Shown in pieces: positions 1 through 11,075 of a stretch of DNA of 64,000 nucleotides (position 1 is the stretch's first letter; every line of letters starts with the position of its first letter). The notes under the pieces were generated by a model, which was not told where the DNA came from, made no database searches, and saw only the letters and a list, made by a program, of their open reading frames with translations. This DNA is from Syncephalastrum monosporum B8922 (Eukaryota; Mucoromycota; Mucoromycetes; Mucorales; Syncephalastraceae), in NCBI GenBank assembly GCA_000697355.1, contig JNEN01001269.1:163618-227617 (forward strand). The letters are read 5' to 3'. Made by a program: the position numbers and the translations under genes.

Positions 1-819
1 TCCGCAGGATGCATCTTTGCTGAGCTCTTGGGAAGGAAGGTTCTCTTTAAAGGCACAGACTATGTCGATCAGTTGCACAAGATTGTCGGCGTGCTTGGAT
101 TACCGCAAGACACGTCATTCTGGGACAAGACCGCGTCTGAATCCGTGATCGACTATATCAAAAATCTGCGAGATACGCACGGGCAGCGCCCGCCCGCCGA
201 GCCGATTGACTTTGCAGCCCAGTTCCCGGAGTGCTCACCCGAGGGCATCGATCTGCTGAAACAGCTCCTGCACCTCGATCCCAGCTGTCGTATCACAGCC
301 AATGAAGCACTCGAACACCCGTTTGTGGAACAGATGCGGGACCCCGCCGAGGAAATCGACTGCCCTGATCTGTTTGATTTTGAGAGTTTCGAACTCATCG
401 AGGACGAGCATGCTCTCCGGCAATGCATCGTGCGGGAAGTGCTCCACTCCAAGGGCCGGTCCGCGAGCCTGCGCGTGCCGAGCTTCCATTCGATGGACGA
501 AGACAGCCGGCCGCGGCGGCGGTACACAGGCAGCAGTATATCGACCCCGCAATCAGCGTCGGCGACTGAAGCGCATCTGAACGCGATGGCTGCGATTCAG
601 CAAGGAAAAGATATTGCCGTGCGGGACACGGCTCTGGACGATGCGCAGGGGATGATAATGGGGTCAGAATTCGTCGGCGAGCCTGAGGATATGGACGAAG
701 ATGATTTCAAACTCATGGACAGCGACGACAGTATCCGGATGGACCACAACCGACGTCTTTTCGGTCCCTCCAATGCCAATCGACAGGAGCTAGAGCGCCA
801 TCTGAGTCGAGATTGGTGA
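1..819 (+). CDS. MAP kinase, C-terminal part (Slt2/Mpk1-like), cut by window edge
   Basis: The reading frame is open from base 1, so this is the 3' part of a gene that starts outside the window; about 272 residues are visible. The first residues (SAGCIFAELLGRK) are kinase subdomain IX, followed by FKGTDYVDQL and LGLPQ, which are typical of the ERK-type MAP kinase insert. A segment near residue 90 (LLKQLLHLDP, then ITANEALEHPF) is subdomain XI. After the kinase core come an acidic FDF-containing stretch and a long low-complexity Ser/Arg and Asp-rich tail, as in cell-wall-integrity kinases of the Slt2/Mpk1 type. The ATP site, catalytic loop and T-x-Y lip lie upstream and cannot be checked. No intron is needed in the visible part. 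The kinase call is firm; the Slt2 subgroup is inferred from the tail. Confidence 0.9.
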   Translation, partial: SAGCIFAELLGRKVLFKGTDYVDQLHKIVGVLGLPQDTSFWDKTASESVIDYIKNLRDTHGQRPPAEPIDFAAQFPECSPEGIDLLKQLLHLDPSCRITANEALEHPFVEQMRDPAEEIDCPDLFDFESFELIEDEHALRQCIVREVLHSKGRSASLRVPSFHSMDEDSRPRRRYTGSSISTPQSASATEAHLNAMAAIQQGKDIAVRDTALDDAQGMIMGSEFVGEPEDMDEDDFKLMDSDDSIRMDHNRRLFGPSNANRQELERHLSRDW

Positions 820-1043
820 TATTGCTGTTAATATACTTTTGCATCTTTTTTATGAAAAAAGGAAAGTCCGCGCTGGGGCATCAAACCTAATCCCTATTTT
901 TCCTCGTTTTTGGCGTATGTTGTTGCATGACGACAGATTTCGTTGGTCGCTTTTTTTTTATTCCTTTGTCTTTATCCTTGGTGCACTTTTCTTCCTCTTC
1001 CTCTTCTCCCAATCTCTACAGCCACATCAGCCATTTTCTTGCC

Positions 1044-4000
1044 ATGAGCGGCAACAGTCCTCCGCCAGGGCCAAAACGGCTACCGCGTAACGCAGCCCCG
1101 ATACCCTTCATTACTTCGGCCGAGGTACTCTCGACATCACCGGGATCGTACCAGATCGAGCCGCCGCCGTCGCTGGGGCAAAGCCTGGACATACCGACCC
1201 GATCCCCGTCAGGCTACAGCGAGATTGAAGTTGTTTTGGATGATGGCACGCTTCAGAAGCGTACAGTGTCATTATCGACTTTGCCTGACGCACAGCCCAC
1301 CGACGACGAAGACGACGCGGCGTACGAGAGCCAGTCGCGCGATCATCCCAGGTGAGACACAGTCGTGTGGCCCAAACGTCAGGGTTAATTTGTTGTTTGT
1401 TTACAAGTGGAGAAACGCTCGAGACAACACCTCTCATCGGTCCTACCGCAAAAACGTATCACACCTTGGCCCCGCATTCGCCTTCGTCGACCTCCAACGA
1501 AGAAAGCGACTCGTCTGAATTTTTCCCAAACGACCGCAGCAAGTCCAGCAGACGTTATCGATCGATCGATCAGGACCCACCGTCTCGTTTGGCTAGGCTG
1601 AAAGATGGCTGCAAGCGTCTGCAGCAGTGGCTCGCGCTGACGCCCGAACGTCAGCTCGTGCTCAAATGCAGTTTTGCCTACTTTTTAGGCTCTCTCTTCA
1701 CCTTTGTGCCCGCCCTCAATGCGTTTATCGGCAACAATCGCGTCTCGAGCCACTTGGTGGCAACTGCTACCGTCTTTTTCAACCCGGCCAAGACGCTGGG
1801 TGGCATGGTTGAAGCTGCTGCATATGGCTGGGGCTACACGTTGTTTGCGCTGACGGTGTGTCTCGGATCGATGGTGACAACTGATTTCTTTATCGATCAG
1901 AACATGTATCTAGTCGCCCATCTGCTGTCGCTCTTATTTTGGCTCGCCGGGGCCACCTTTATAATCTCATTTCTCAAGGCACACTGGAACAAACCGCCTG
2001 TCGCCACTGGTACGTCTTGTTTGTTTTCACTTGCAGAATACCATATTTTGATTATTTTTTTTTACCTTGTTTTCTAATGGATCTCGCACTCGTACGTTAG
2101 CATCCAGCCTTTGTTTCATCATTATTTTCATCATTGTCGTACGCGAGGGCTCAGCGAACCGCGGCGACTTTGATACGACCCGGATCGAGCAAATCACGTC
2201 AGCGGTTGCCACAGGAACAGTCATTACCGTTTCGTCTTGTATCCTATTTTGGCCTTCATCTGCTGCAAGAAAGTTAAAGTAAGTCGACATGAAACGTTAA
2301 AATGTTTTTGCGGTTGCTGAAACACAATCATTGAACAGAAAAGACTTGGAAGCCACGCTCATGTCTTACCGCGTACTTCTGAAACTGCTGACCAAAACAT
2401 TTCTCCTCGATGATGATTTGCCTGAATTCACAGGCAACAAGACGTTGCAGACCGCCATCAACTCGCACCGCGCCAGTTTTACCGCCTTGCAGAAATCTCT
2501 CAAGGAAGCGAAGCTCGAGCTCATGTGGAACGTTCGCATGCGTGCGAGCACCCACGCGTACGAAGACATTGTCCAGAGTATGCAGCGTCTTGCCCAGCAC
2601 GTTGGCGGCTTGCGCTCAAGCTGCGGTCTTCAATTTGACCGGATCAACAAGAAGCCTGATTTGCGCAAACGCTCCTCCACCGCCAAGCTGCGCAAGTCCA
2701 AATCAGACCCTGAGGCTGAGATATGGAGTATTCGTGCCGGATATCGTCGACGCAAGCTTGAGCATGAGATGCGTCGCCAAAAGACATTAGCTGTCTTTGA
2801 GGATGACCCGACTACCGCCGAGACGAGCGAGGGTAGTGAAATGGAGGGCAGTCTCGTCGAGTTCATTGGGACCATCCGGCAGCCCCTCAAGTCATTGGCT
2901 TACACATGCAAGCAGACCATATATCACCTTCAACAGCACTTTAGCAGTGCGTCCCTCCCGGCCAGGCACGCTAAGACGGTTCCCTCCTTTGATACCCTCC
3001 AGAACAACCTCCAAAAAGCCATTGCTCTCTTTGAGGTCTCACAGCGACAGGCCGTGCAGCGTCTTCAGCGTCGTCGTATGCGGCGCACTGATGGCTCCCT
3101 TGCGCCCGGCGAAGATATATTCTTGGTCTACTTTTTCGTGTTTAACATGATCGAGTTTGCACGCGAGATGATATCACTCGTGCAGGCTGTCAAACACCTC
3201 GAAGAGATCAAGCAGAATGTCGCGCACGTGCCCTGGTGGCACTTCTGGTCCCGAAAAGAATCCAAACCCAAAGGTAAACCATAGCATGGCATTTAGGTTT
3301 AGGCTAACAAAAACAGGTCAATCGCGGCCGTCTTCGTTTGGCGCATTCGTTCCCAATGAGCGGCATATGACCAACACGCTCCACACGCCCGAACCAGCCA
3401 CACACTGGCGCAAGTTCTTTTTGCGTGTGTGGCGGACATTCTCACTGTTCAAGACACAAAAGGTGCGCTATGCGATTAAGGCGACCATCGCGACCATCAT
3501 TCTTGCCGCGCCTGCTTTTATCGAAGCGACAGGTAGCTGGTTCCGGACCTATCGTATGGAGTGGGCTTTAATTACTGTAAGTGAAAGCACATAATATATA
3601 TCTATATATGATATACCAGAGACTTATTACGTTTAGTTGATGGTGGTCATGACACCAACCGTTGGCGGTACGAACCTCGTTGCGATCTATCGTATATTTT
3701 CAACCATCCTTGGTTGCTTTACGGCCATGTTCCTGTACATGGCTTTCCCTGGCAACATGTACATCCTGCCCGTGGCGACCTGGCTGTTTTCGATCCCCAA
3801 CTTTTGGCTAATCCTGAACCACAAGCACGGTAAATTTGGCCAGTTCACTCTACTTGCCTACAACCTGGTCATGCTCAACAAGTACAATGATCGCGACACC
3901 AATAATGTGGATGTATGGGTACTCGCACTGCAACGCTGCGGTGCCATTTTGGTCGGTGTCGTGTTTGGCCTGATCGCGACCAACTACGTATGGCCATATG

Positions 4001-4859
4001 AAGCACGTGTCGAACTTCGAAAGGGTCTGTCAGATTTCTTGCTGCGGTTGGCCTGGCTCTACCAAAAGCTTGTCTCGAGCTACTCGGCACGCCCCCAGCC
4101 GATTGCTTATGACTTTTTGGCGGATGCCGGCACCGAAGGTGGTGACGAGCACATGCTGGCAATGACGACCGAAATGCAGCGCCAGCTTGCACGCGAGACG
4201 TTCATGGACATGGAACTTGGGCTGCAACGCACGCTCCTCGACTTGCAGGCCCTGCTAGCCCAGACCCCGAACGAGCCACGTCTCAAGGGACCCTTCCCGG
4301 CCTCGACTTACCGTGCCATGATTGACTCGTGCCAAAACATCGTAGACAAATTCTTGAGTATGCGCACCGTGATTCTGAAGGATGCCTGGTTTGAAGACGT
4401 CCAACGCGACTTCATCATGCCAGTGAGCGCCGAGCGCCGCGAGATGGTCGGTAATGTGCTCCTCTACTTTTACTTGCTCGCATCCGCCCTGAGGCTCAAG
4501 ACGCCACTGCCGCCCTATTTCCCCCCTGCGAGGGACGCGTGGCAGAGACTCATTGTGCATTTGCGCGAGCTACCGGTTGTGCACTCGCAGACGATCTTGG
4601 AGAAGGAGCATATTTACGTGTTCTATTATGCGTATGTGACCATGATGGAAGATATTATTCGAGAATTGGACAAGGTAAGAGGATGCAGAAGTTCGGTTGA
4701 ATGTGCGACTGACCTTAATTGTAGATGGGCGACAACATGACCCAACTATTCGGTGCGCTCGTTCCTGCCGAACAGTGGGAGCAGTTATTTGAAACGGAAG
4801 ATCTCGAACAGGGGTCGTTATTCACAGGCAGCGTGGCCAGCCATCCATCGCACATGTAA
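1044..4859 (+). CDS. ArAE_2/Bre4-like membrane transporter protein
   Basis: Seven exons fit in frame: 1044-1351, 1408-2009, 2101-2278, 2339-3273, 3317-3576, 3637-4674 and 4725-4859, giving 1151 residues. The N-terminal 180 residues are polar and Ser/Pro-rich. Two blocks of hydrophobic segments follow, one around residues 210-370 and one around 700-870, separated by a long charged cytosolic region. This two-block layout matches fungal proteins with the 'putative ER transporter 6TM N-terminal' and ArAE_2 (DUF2421) domains, related to aromatic acid exporters and to yeast Bre4. Substrate and membrane cannot be read from sequence. An earlier in-frame ATG at 927 lies in a pyrimidine-rich leader, so 1044 was preferred. 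All introns are 42-91 bp GT-AG. Confidence 0.85.
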
Positions 4860-5227
4860 TCCAGAAGCGCATATTTTGTCATTATACATAGGTTATCATG
4901 TTTCTACCTTTTTCTCCCCCATTTCATTCGTTTGTACTATCGCATCATATATATTCCCATATCATTTTTATAGCTTTTTTCCCTCAAACATCATGCAATG
5001 CTCGTAAAACAGAAAGATGTTTGGTAACTTATACATAGGTGGAATGAAGGGCTGTTGTGCGTTTAGCAGAACATGCGCTGACTCGAATCATCGTTATGTA
5101 ATGCATGCAGCGCTGCCAAAATTAGGTATATGTTTCCGTCACCGACACTCCATGTTTCTTTTAGCGTGTTGTTTATGTTTTATATCTATCTATTAAATCA
5201 CGGGTAATGTGGAATGCGCTGATATGA
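4860..5227. other. Convergent 3' intergenic gap
   Basis: AT-rich sequence between the stop codons of the ArAE-like gene (+) and the GNAT gene (-). It presumably holds both 3' UTRs. No additional gene was seen. Confidence 0.6.
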
Positions 5228-6205
5228 TTACTGCTGTTGTAAGGTGTCCTCGCGCGGTGGTTCGAGCTGGAGAGCCGCGACCGGACTTGCGACTCCGGGC
5301 GACTGGATATCATCCGTGGGTTCTCGCACGACGTAGTAGAATGTGGGGAGTTTCAACGACAGTTGCTTCTCGGCGCAGACATCAAAACCAAGTTTCTTGA
5401 AGTAATTCGCGTTGGATTCACCCCAAACTTCGGCAAACACAGGCATCTGGGCATTTCTTGCCTTGGTCAGGACATGCTTCACAAGGGCCTTACCTAGATG
5501 CTGGTTGCGCTCGTTGGGCAATACGCCAAGATAATGGATCATGACGTGAGGCCGATGGCCGAGAACCTTTCTCCGCATTTCTTTGAGGTTTTGCTGATGT
5601 TTCTGCTGATGCTTCGTGGCTTTCTATGAGCATGGTTAACCCGGTTGCATTGTAATTATTGATCGACATTGATATGTCATTATCACATCATTATCGAATC
5701 ATTATCATTATCATCATCCTTATCAGTATCATACCATGTTGAGAAGGCTGCCCATCAGTTTGACAAAGGCTCTGGGACCGAAGCCACCGAGACTTCCTTC
5801 GGACCATACCAGGACTCCCTTGCACCCGTTCACCTGGATGGCCAGCTCACGACTAATCCGAGCCGCCTCGCGAATCATGTTTTTGAATTCTTCCTGATAC
5901 ACCTCCGTGCGCTTCGCTTCATCTTTAATCGTCCCCGCCAGCCAATTCAATACGGGCTCATGCACGTACGCATCCGTCAAAACGCATGCTGCCTCCTTGT
6001 CGGCCCCTTTGTTGTTGACAAGTGATTACGGGCATCGTGTCAAAAGATGATATGATAGAGTATGCGTTTTCTCTTTACGTCTGATGATGGGCCGTATGCT
6101 CACGTACGGCTCGTGGGTATCGACCGTGAGTCGTCGGCTCAGCCGCTTTTGCTGCTTTTCCTCTGCACTCAGGTATTTTTGTTGACGTTTTGCAGTGCTT
6201 GTCAT
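5228..6205 (-). CDS. GNAT-family N-acetyltransferase
   Basis: Three exons on the minus strand (6205-6079, 6006-5735, 5623-5228) give 264 residues. The start ATG at 6205 opens a Lys/Arg-rich leader, followed by a typical GNAT opening (VSIRPIIRR, then EAACVLTDAY). The C-terminal exon holds the acetyl-CoA binding region: HYLGVLPNERNQHLGKAL has the Q-x-x-G-x-A layout of motif A, and ANYFKKLGF is the usual motif B ending. Exon 1 was ended at the GTAAAG donor because this alone keeps the conserved N-terminal strand in frame. Intron 2 (5624-5734) is rich in TCATTA repeats. The substrate is unknown; the fold belongs to fungal acyltransferases that act on small molecules or protein N-termini. Confidence 0.85.
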
Positions 6206-6330
6206 GTTGATAATGCAGTGGTATAAAAATAAGGAAGGAAAGAGAGAGGAAGAAAGAGAGTCAAACAGATGCATGTTGTGCCATTAGATTATTTAGAATG
6301 ATTTCCCGATCGCTTGGAGTTTCTGGAACA

Positions 6331-6871
6331 TTAATCGTACTACAGCGACCATCAAATACGAGACGAAAGGACGATGAGTGTGCCAATATAGAGGTGGATT
6401 GAGTAACGTCATTTTTCCATTGCTTACAATAATCCGCTCTGGCATTTGTTGCTCAGGCGCTTGCTTAGTCTTTTGCTGCTCTGCCAGCTGCTTGCTCAGT
6501 TTGCCGCCACTCGTCCCGCGATTTTCGGACTACATTCAGATATCAGTTTCATTGTGTCTCCCGATGCTGACTTGGATCCTTGCCTGTTTGCGACGTTCTT
6601 CTGCTGCAGCCAACATGGCCTCCCTGTTATTGCTGTTCGTATTACTGTTACTATTACTGCTACCATTACCGCCTAAGCGTGCAGCAGGCGGTGACGAAAG
6701 CCCAGGTTTATTGTTGTTATTTATTGGGCCGCTATTGTCTCCGCCTAATCGATGGCCCTTGTCTTTTCTTGAACTGAAACAGTTGCCCTGTTACAGTGTA
6801 ATGAGTTCATCTCACAAATGAAATGCGGGATTCTTCCTTGGTTCCTTTTTTATTGAACGTAGCATTACCAT
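6331..6871 (-). CDS. SVIP-like small p97/Cdc48-interacting protein
   Basis: Four coding exons on the minus strand: 6871-6869 (just the ATG), 6787-6572, 6529-6428 and 6339-6331 (two codons plus stop), giving 109 residues. The protein begins MGNCFSS, with Gly2 and Cys4 placed for N-myristoylation and palmitoylation. An Asn/Gly/Ser-rich linker follows. Around residues 61-71 the string REAMLAAAEER matches the VCP-interacting motif R-x5-A-A-x2-R exactly. The tail (GGKLSKQLAEQQ) resembles fungal SVIP-family proteins. Human SVIP is a lipid-anchored inhibitor of ER-associated degradation that binds p97. The short open frames on the opposite strand are not coding. The donor after exon 2 is an unusual GTCAGC, so that junction is the least certain. 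Confidence 0.72.
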
Positions 6872-7830
6872 GTGTGCGTGTGTGTGTGTGTGTGTGCTGA
6901 TGGAGAAAAATATCGGGGAAGAAATAGAATTTGTGTCCGGGTGCCCCATACGGGGAAGACGCAGAGAAGAAAAATTGCGCACAAAATGCGTGGAATGCAC
7001 CGCCGCATTTGCATGAGAGCATTTGTTTATTCATCATACAATAGTTTTCTTTCTCCAAGATACCTATCACTGTGAGCCCAGGGACGTGTGGTGGGAAATG
7101 CGCAGTACGTCCGTGTATTCCAGTGTGGACGTTACCGGGAGGTCTCGCTGAGACAAAAGCGCTACTGCTCGTTTCAACAAGTCTATTGAACCAGGAGAAA
7201 GCTTTACACGAAACCATAGCTCTAAATGACCAATAAACCTCCTTGGAATCTGCTCTAGAAGAAATGCCTCTTCCAGTATGAAGCACCCTGTGCTTTGTTA
7301 GATCCAAACACGATAAGGTATATATACAAATGGTCAGAGTAGCTTAGACCGCTCTGCCGTTCTTCCCCACAGAATCGGACAAAGCACCTTCATCTCGAGT
7401 CGCCAGGGCGTATGAAGATGTCACTTTATCTTATACGTTGCGACTCACATGTCGGGTCGCCAAAGAGCGCAAAAAGAGAGGAGAATAGATTGTGACGTAC
7501 CCAAAAGAAACGAGATAATCCAGCGGATTACGTTATGATAGAGTCTTTTATGTATAAGGTATTCTCACGAATTATCCAAAACAAATATATGCAGGTGGTG
7601 TGTAAAATGAAAGTGCTGATTTGTATGAGAGCCAATGATGAGAAGTTGACTAAAGTTTCAAGCGCAGCTAAGAAGATCAATGCAAGGTCGCCACAAAAGG
7701 CAATCGTTTAGTAAGAAGCTTTTTCTCGCCCAGTCATGGGCCATTCACTTTTTGCTTAAAAGATGTGGAACCCGAACGGTGGAAACCCATTTTCTTCTTT
7801 TTTCACTCTTCTTCTTTGTTCCCTTTTACC
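6872..7830. other. Divergent intergenic region with a GT microsatellite
   Basis: This separates the SVIP-like gene (-) from the aldehyde dehydrogenase (+) and should contain both promoters. A (GT)n run at about 6871-6896 lies directly beside the SVIP start codon. A minus-strand open frame of 166 codons (6807-7307) runs through this repeat and has no recognisable domain. A pyrimidine-rich stretch at 7790-7830 precedes the dehydrogenase ATG. No RNA gene was recognised. Confidence 0.5.
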
Positions 7831-9598
7831 ATGGTTCAGCCTGATATTCAGACCGTGCGCCTCTCGAACGGCAAGCAGATCGATGGTAACACTCCAGCCC
7901 CGGAAAGAAAATGGCAGAGAAGCTCACACTCTTTCCAGTGCACACTCAGCTTTTCATCAACAACGAGTTCGTGCCTGGTCACGGCCCTTTGATCGAGACC
8001 ATTAACCCGGTCAACGAGGAGGTGATCTGCAAGGTCCACTCAGCTGACCAGAACGATGTGAATGCCGCTGTCGAGGCTGCCGACAAGTGCTACAAGAACG
8101 TGTGGAAGAAGGTCGCTCCCTCCGAGCGCGGCCGCCTGATCAACAGACTTGCTGATCTCATGGAGCGCGACAAGGATGAGCTCGCCACCCTCGATGCCCT
8201 CGACAATGGCAAATCGTTCGTGGTTGCTCGTGACGTTGATATCACCGACTCCATTGGTTGTTACCGCTATTTCGCTGGCTGGGCTGACAAGGTGCGAGGA
8301 AGAAAAAACTAAATTTCTCTTGATTTGACTGATGTATTTTTTTCAGATCCATGGTAAAGTGATCGATACCACTCATGACAAGATGTGCTACACTCGCCAC
8401 GAGGCCCTCGGTGTCGTCGGTGCTGTCATTCCCTGGTAAGCTATCTGACTGACGTTTAACGGTTGGAAAGTAAACTCACGCGTTTGTATGATAGGAACTA
8501 CCCCACCATGATGGCTGCCTGGAAGTTTGCCCCAGCTCTCGCCGCCGGCAATTGCAGTAAGTAATACTTTCGGGTGGTAAGGGCAGTGTATTCACTCTTC
8601 TTCCAGTTGTGATGAAGACCTCTGAGGTGACTCCTCTGCCTCTGTACAAGTTCGCTGCTCTCTGCAAGGAAGCTGGCTTCCCTGCAGGTGTCGTGAACGT
8701 TATCACCGGCTACGGCCACACCACCGGTGCCTACCTGTCTGCCCACCCTGCTGTGAGCAAGATGGCCTTCACCGGCTCGACTTTCACCGGTCGCAAGATT
8801 ATGGAAGCTTCGTCGACGAGCAACCTCAAGAAGCTGCAGCTCGAGTTGGGCGGCAAGTCGGCCCAGATCGTCTGCGCCGATGCCGACCTCGACCAGGCCG
8901 CTGAGTGGTCTGCTGGCGGTATTTTCAACAATCACGGCCAGAGCTGCAACGCCGGTTCGCGTATCCTCGTTCACGAGTCGGTCCACGATGCCTTCCTCGC
9001 CAAATTTATCGAGCACGCGAAGAACAGCTTTAAGCTTGGTGATCCCTTTGACGAGGATACCATCCAGGGACCCCAGATCAACAAGAGCCAGTTTGAGAAG
9101 ATCTTGAACTATATTGAGATTGGTAAAAAGGAGGGTGCTCAACTTGTCTGCGGTGGCAAGCGCTGGGGCAACAAAGGCTACTTCATTGAGCCCACTGTCT
9201 TCACCAAGTGCCACAACCAGATGCGTATCATGCGTGAGGAGATCTTTGGCCCTGTTGTTGCGATCGCAACCTTCAAGACCATTGAGGAGGCTATTGAGAT
9301 TGCCAACGACACCGAATACGGCCTTGCTGGTGGTGTTTACACCAAGGACCTCGACACCGCTGTCCAAGTCTCCAACGAGATTAAGGCCGGTACTATCTGG
9401 GTAAGTTACTGGAACGGATACGGAGGATATTCGATGCTCATTACTTCGTAATAGGTCAACTGCTACGACGTCTTTGACCAGAGCACGCCTTTCGGTGGTT
9501 ACAAGCAGTCTGGTTTCGGTAAGGAACTGGGCAAGTATGCTCTTCAAGAATACACCCAGGTCAAGGTTGTCAAGATGCTCCTCACCTCCAAGATCTAA
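7831..9598 (+). CDS. NAD(P)+-dependent aldehyde dehydrogenase
   Basis: Six exons (7831-7885, 7939-8291, 8347-8435, 8495-8556, 8607-9400, 9455-9598) give 498 residues, the normal length for this superfamily. It oxidises aldehydes to acids. Diagnostic motifs are present: LELGGKS with the general-base Glu near residue 265, [13 protein letters not shown] with the catalytic Cys near 298, and EEIFGPV near 395. The N-terminus (MVQPDIQTV, then LFINNEFV after intron 1) has no clear targeting peptide, suggesting a cytosolic enzyme of the fungal Ald1/ALDH2-like group. Intron 1 was taken to end at the CTCTTTCCAG acceptor; an earlier AG would leave only 32 bp. Codon bias is strong with many C-ending codons, consistent with high expression. 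It lies tail-to-tail with myo-inositol oxygenase. Confidence 0.95.
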
Positions 9599-9994
9599 GT
9601 TTGAAAACTTACTTGTATATTATATGCCATCCCGTCATCCTTTTTGCCTTCCTCATATGTCCTTGCTTTCAAAATAAAACGATCTCATGCATATCCATCT
9701 TCACACCTGAATATATGAGTAGTAATGTTTCAACATGAGCACAGCGGTGACTTTTAGTTCTGGTGATATCTCGCAGCAAATCAGGTGAAGTCCATGGTTC
9801 GAATTCGAACCTGCGGTGTACCGTTTATGTAAATGGAAATGAACGCGCGCTTAGTTGGCATGGAATTCCAGTCTCAAATCAGCAAAGAGCACATAGCACA
9901 AGCGTGACCGAATGAGCAAAAAGATTATGTATAGGTATAAATTGGATGATGGCGCTTATGTCGTATAAATATGTTACAATTGTTGGAGGACGTA
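9599..9994. other. Convergent 3' gap
   Basis: Between the dehydrogenase stop and the inositol oxygenase stop. It carries the 16-bp perfect palindrome listed separately and no other recognised feature. Confidence 0.5.
9796..9811. repeat. Perfect 16-bp palindrome
   Basis: GGTTCGAATTCGAACC reads identically on both strands. It resembles a tRNA B-box in each orientation, but no acceptor stem or A-box pairs with it. It may be a chance site, a protein-binding site or a remnant. Confidence 0.6.
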
Positions 9995-11075
9995 CTACCA
10001 GCGTATCTTTGGTGGAAAGAACTCAGCTATCAGTTCTTGATAGAATGGTTTGAGTTCCTGAGCATCAGGCTCTGCCGTCGCTTTCGAACATACGTCGTAT
10101 CGCATGAACACTTTGAGCCACTCCATTCTTTCGCGGTCGCGGTCGGTCATGATCCACTCGTATTCCCCGTCACAATGACAGGCAAAGAAGGAATGGTAGC
10201 GAATGATGAACAAAGCCTCGGGCGGAAGGTAGCTCTGGCAGACCTGATACATGTACTCGTCGTGACCGTAAGAAAGGTGGACATTGTCGATTCCACATTG
10301 AGGCGAGTAGATGCCATATTCAGTTGAATAGACCTTATCGTAGAAGTCGGGGTTATTGGCAAAGTACTCGCGGTGTACGATGTTGTCTGCAAACCGGCAG
10401 CCAACGGGGAATGTGTCACCGACCACCTAGATCCTGCTCTCGTGAGCTTCAAAGACATGACGCATTAGGCGTTGCATTTACCGTCCATTGCTGCTCGCCA
10501 AAGAAATAAAGCAGCTTTCCCATATCGTGAATAAGTGCGGTCAGTATGAACCACCGCGGCAGGCCCTCGCTTCGTGCGGCCTCCGCTGCTTGCAACGCGT
10601 GCGTAATCTGGGTGATGCCACCCATGTCAGGGTCGGAATCATCAATCAGACCATTCAGTATCTCGAGCGTCTCCCAGACCCCCATCCAGGCCTTGTCAAG
10701 CTGACCATAGCGCTTTTTCATGGCCAGAACATGCTCAAGTGTTTGATTCTCGTGATTTGCCTTGTAAAAACGCGCTACCTCGGGCTGTATCGACAGTGCC
10801 TTGTTGTAGTCGCGGAACTCGGCAGGGGTAGAGTATTTCTCGTGAACGTACGATTCCCAAGCGTTCGTAACTTTCGCGGCTTCCGTTAAGCTGCTCTGAT
10901 CTAGGCAGAGGCCGTTCATCCTGGCTGGTGTACAATAGAAAACGAAAATGGATGGAAAGGAAGAGAAAGAGAGGTGGGAGGGGAGGGTGCAGGACTGACG
11001 GACCAACAAAAAAAAAAAAACCGAACAAGTTTGATGGGTCATACCGTTATATGGGTAACCTAGGCTTGGTTGCAT
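9995..11075 (-). CDS. myo-Inositol oxygenase
   Basis: The enzyme converts myo-inositol to D-glucuronate using a di-iron centre. The sure coding parts are 10924-10482 and 10426-9995. A possible first exon at 11075-11045 adds ten residues in frame, giving 301 residues; if translation starts at the ATG at 10919 the product has 289. Ligand motifs of the family are visible in order: YKANHENQT (His), FILTALIHDMGK (His-Asp), SYGHDEY (His), RYHSFF (His) and an Asp in the C-terminal third. The last residues (FFPPKIRW) match the family ending. Intron 10427-10481 is a normal GT-AG. The possible first intron has a 12-base T run before its acceptor. Identification is firm; only the N-terminus is open. Confidence 0.93.

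Noticed and set aside
6378..6821. Plus-strand Leu/Ser-rich open frame of 147 codons that looks like membrane segments
   Set aside because: The minus strand explains the same bases as the Asn/Gly-rich linker, VCP-interacting motif and tail of the SVIP-like protein.
6807..7307. Minus-strand open frame of 166 codons with a His-Thr run
   Set aside because: The His-Thr run comes from a GT microsatellite and the frame overlaps the SVIP-like gene start; no domain or signal.
7886..7917. 32-nt intron in the aldehyde dehydrogenase
   Set aside because: It is in frame but too short for this gene set; the acceptor at 7937-7938 gives a 53-nt intron and a better match to family N-termini.
8498..9547. Minus-strand open frame of 349 codons
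   Set aside because: It lies antisense to the well-supported aldehyde dehydrogenase exons; the codon bias of that gene keeps the other strand open. No domain seen.
9790..9815. Possible tRNA B-box
   Set aside because: It is part of a perfect palindrome, with no acceptor stem, anticodon arm or A-box at the right distance.
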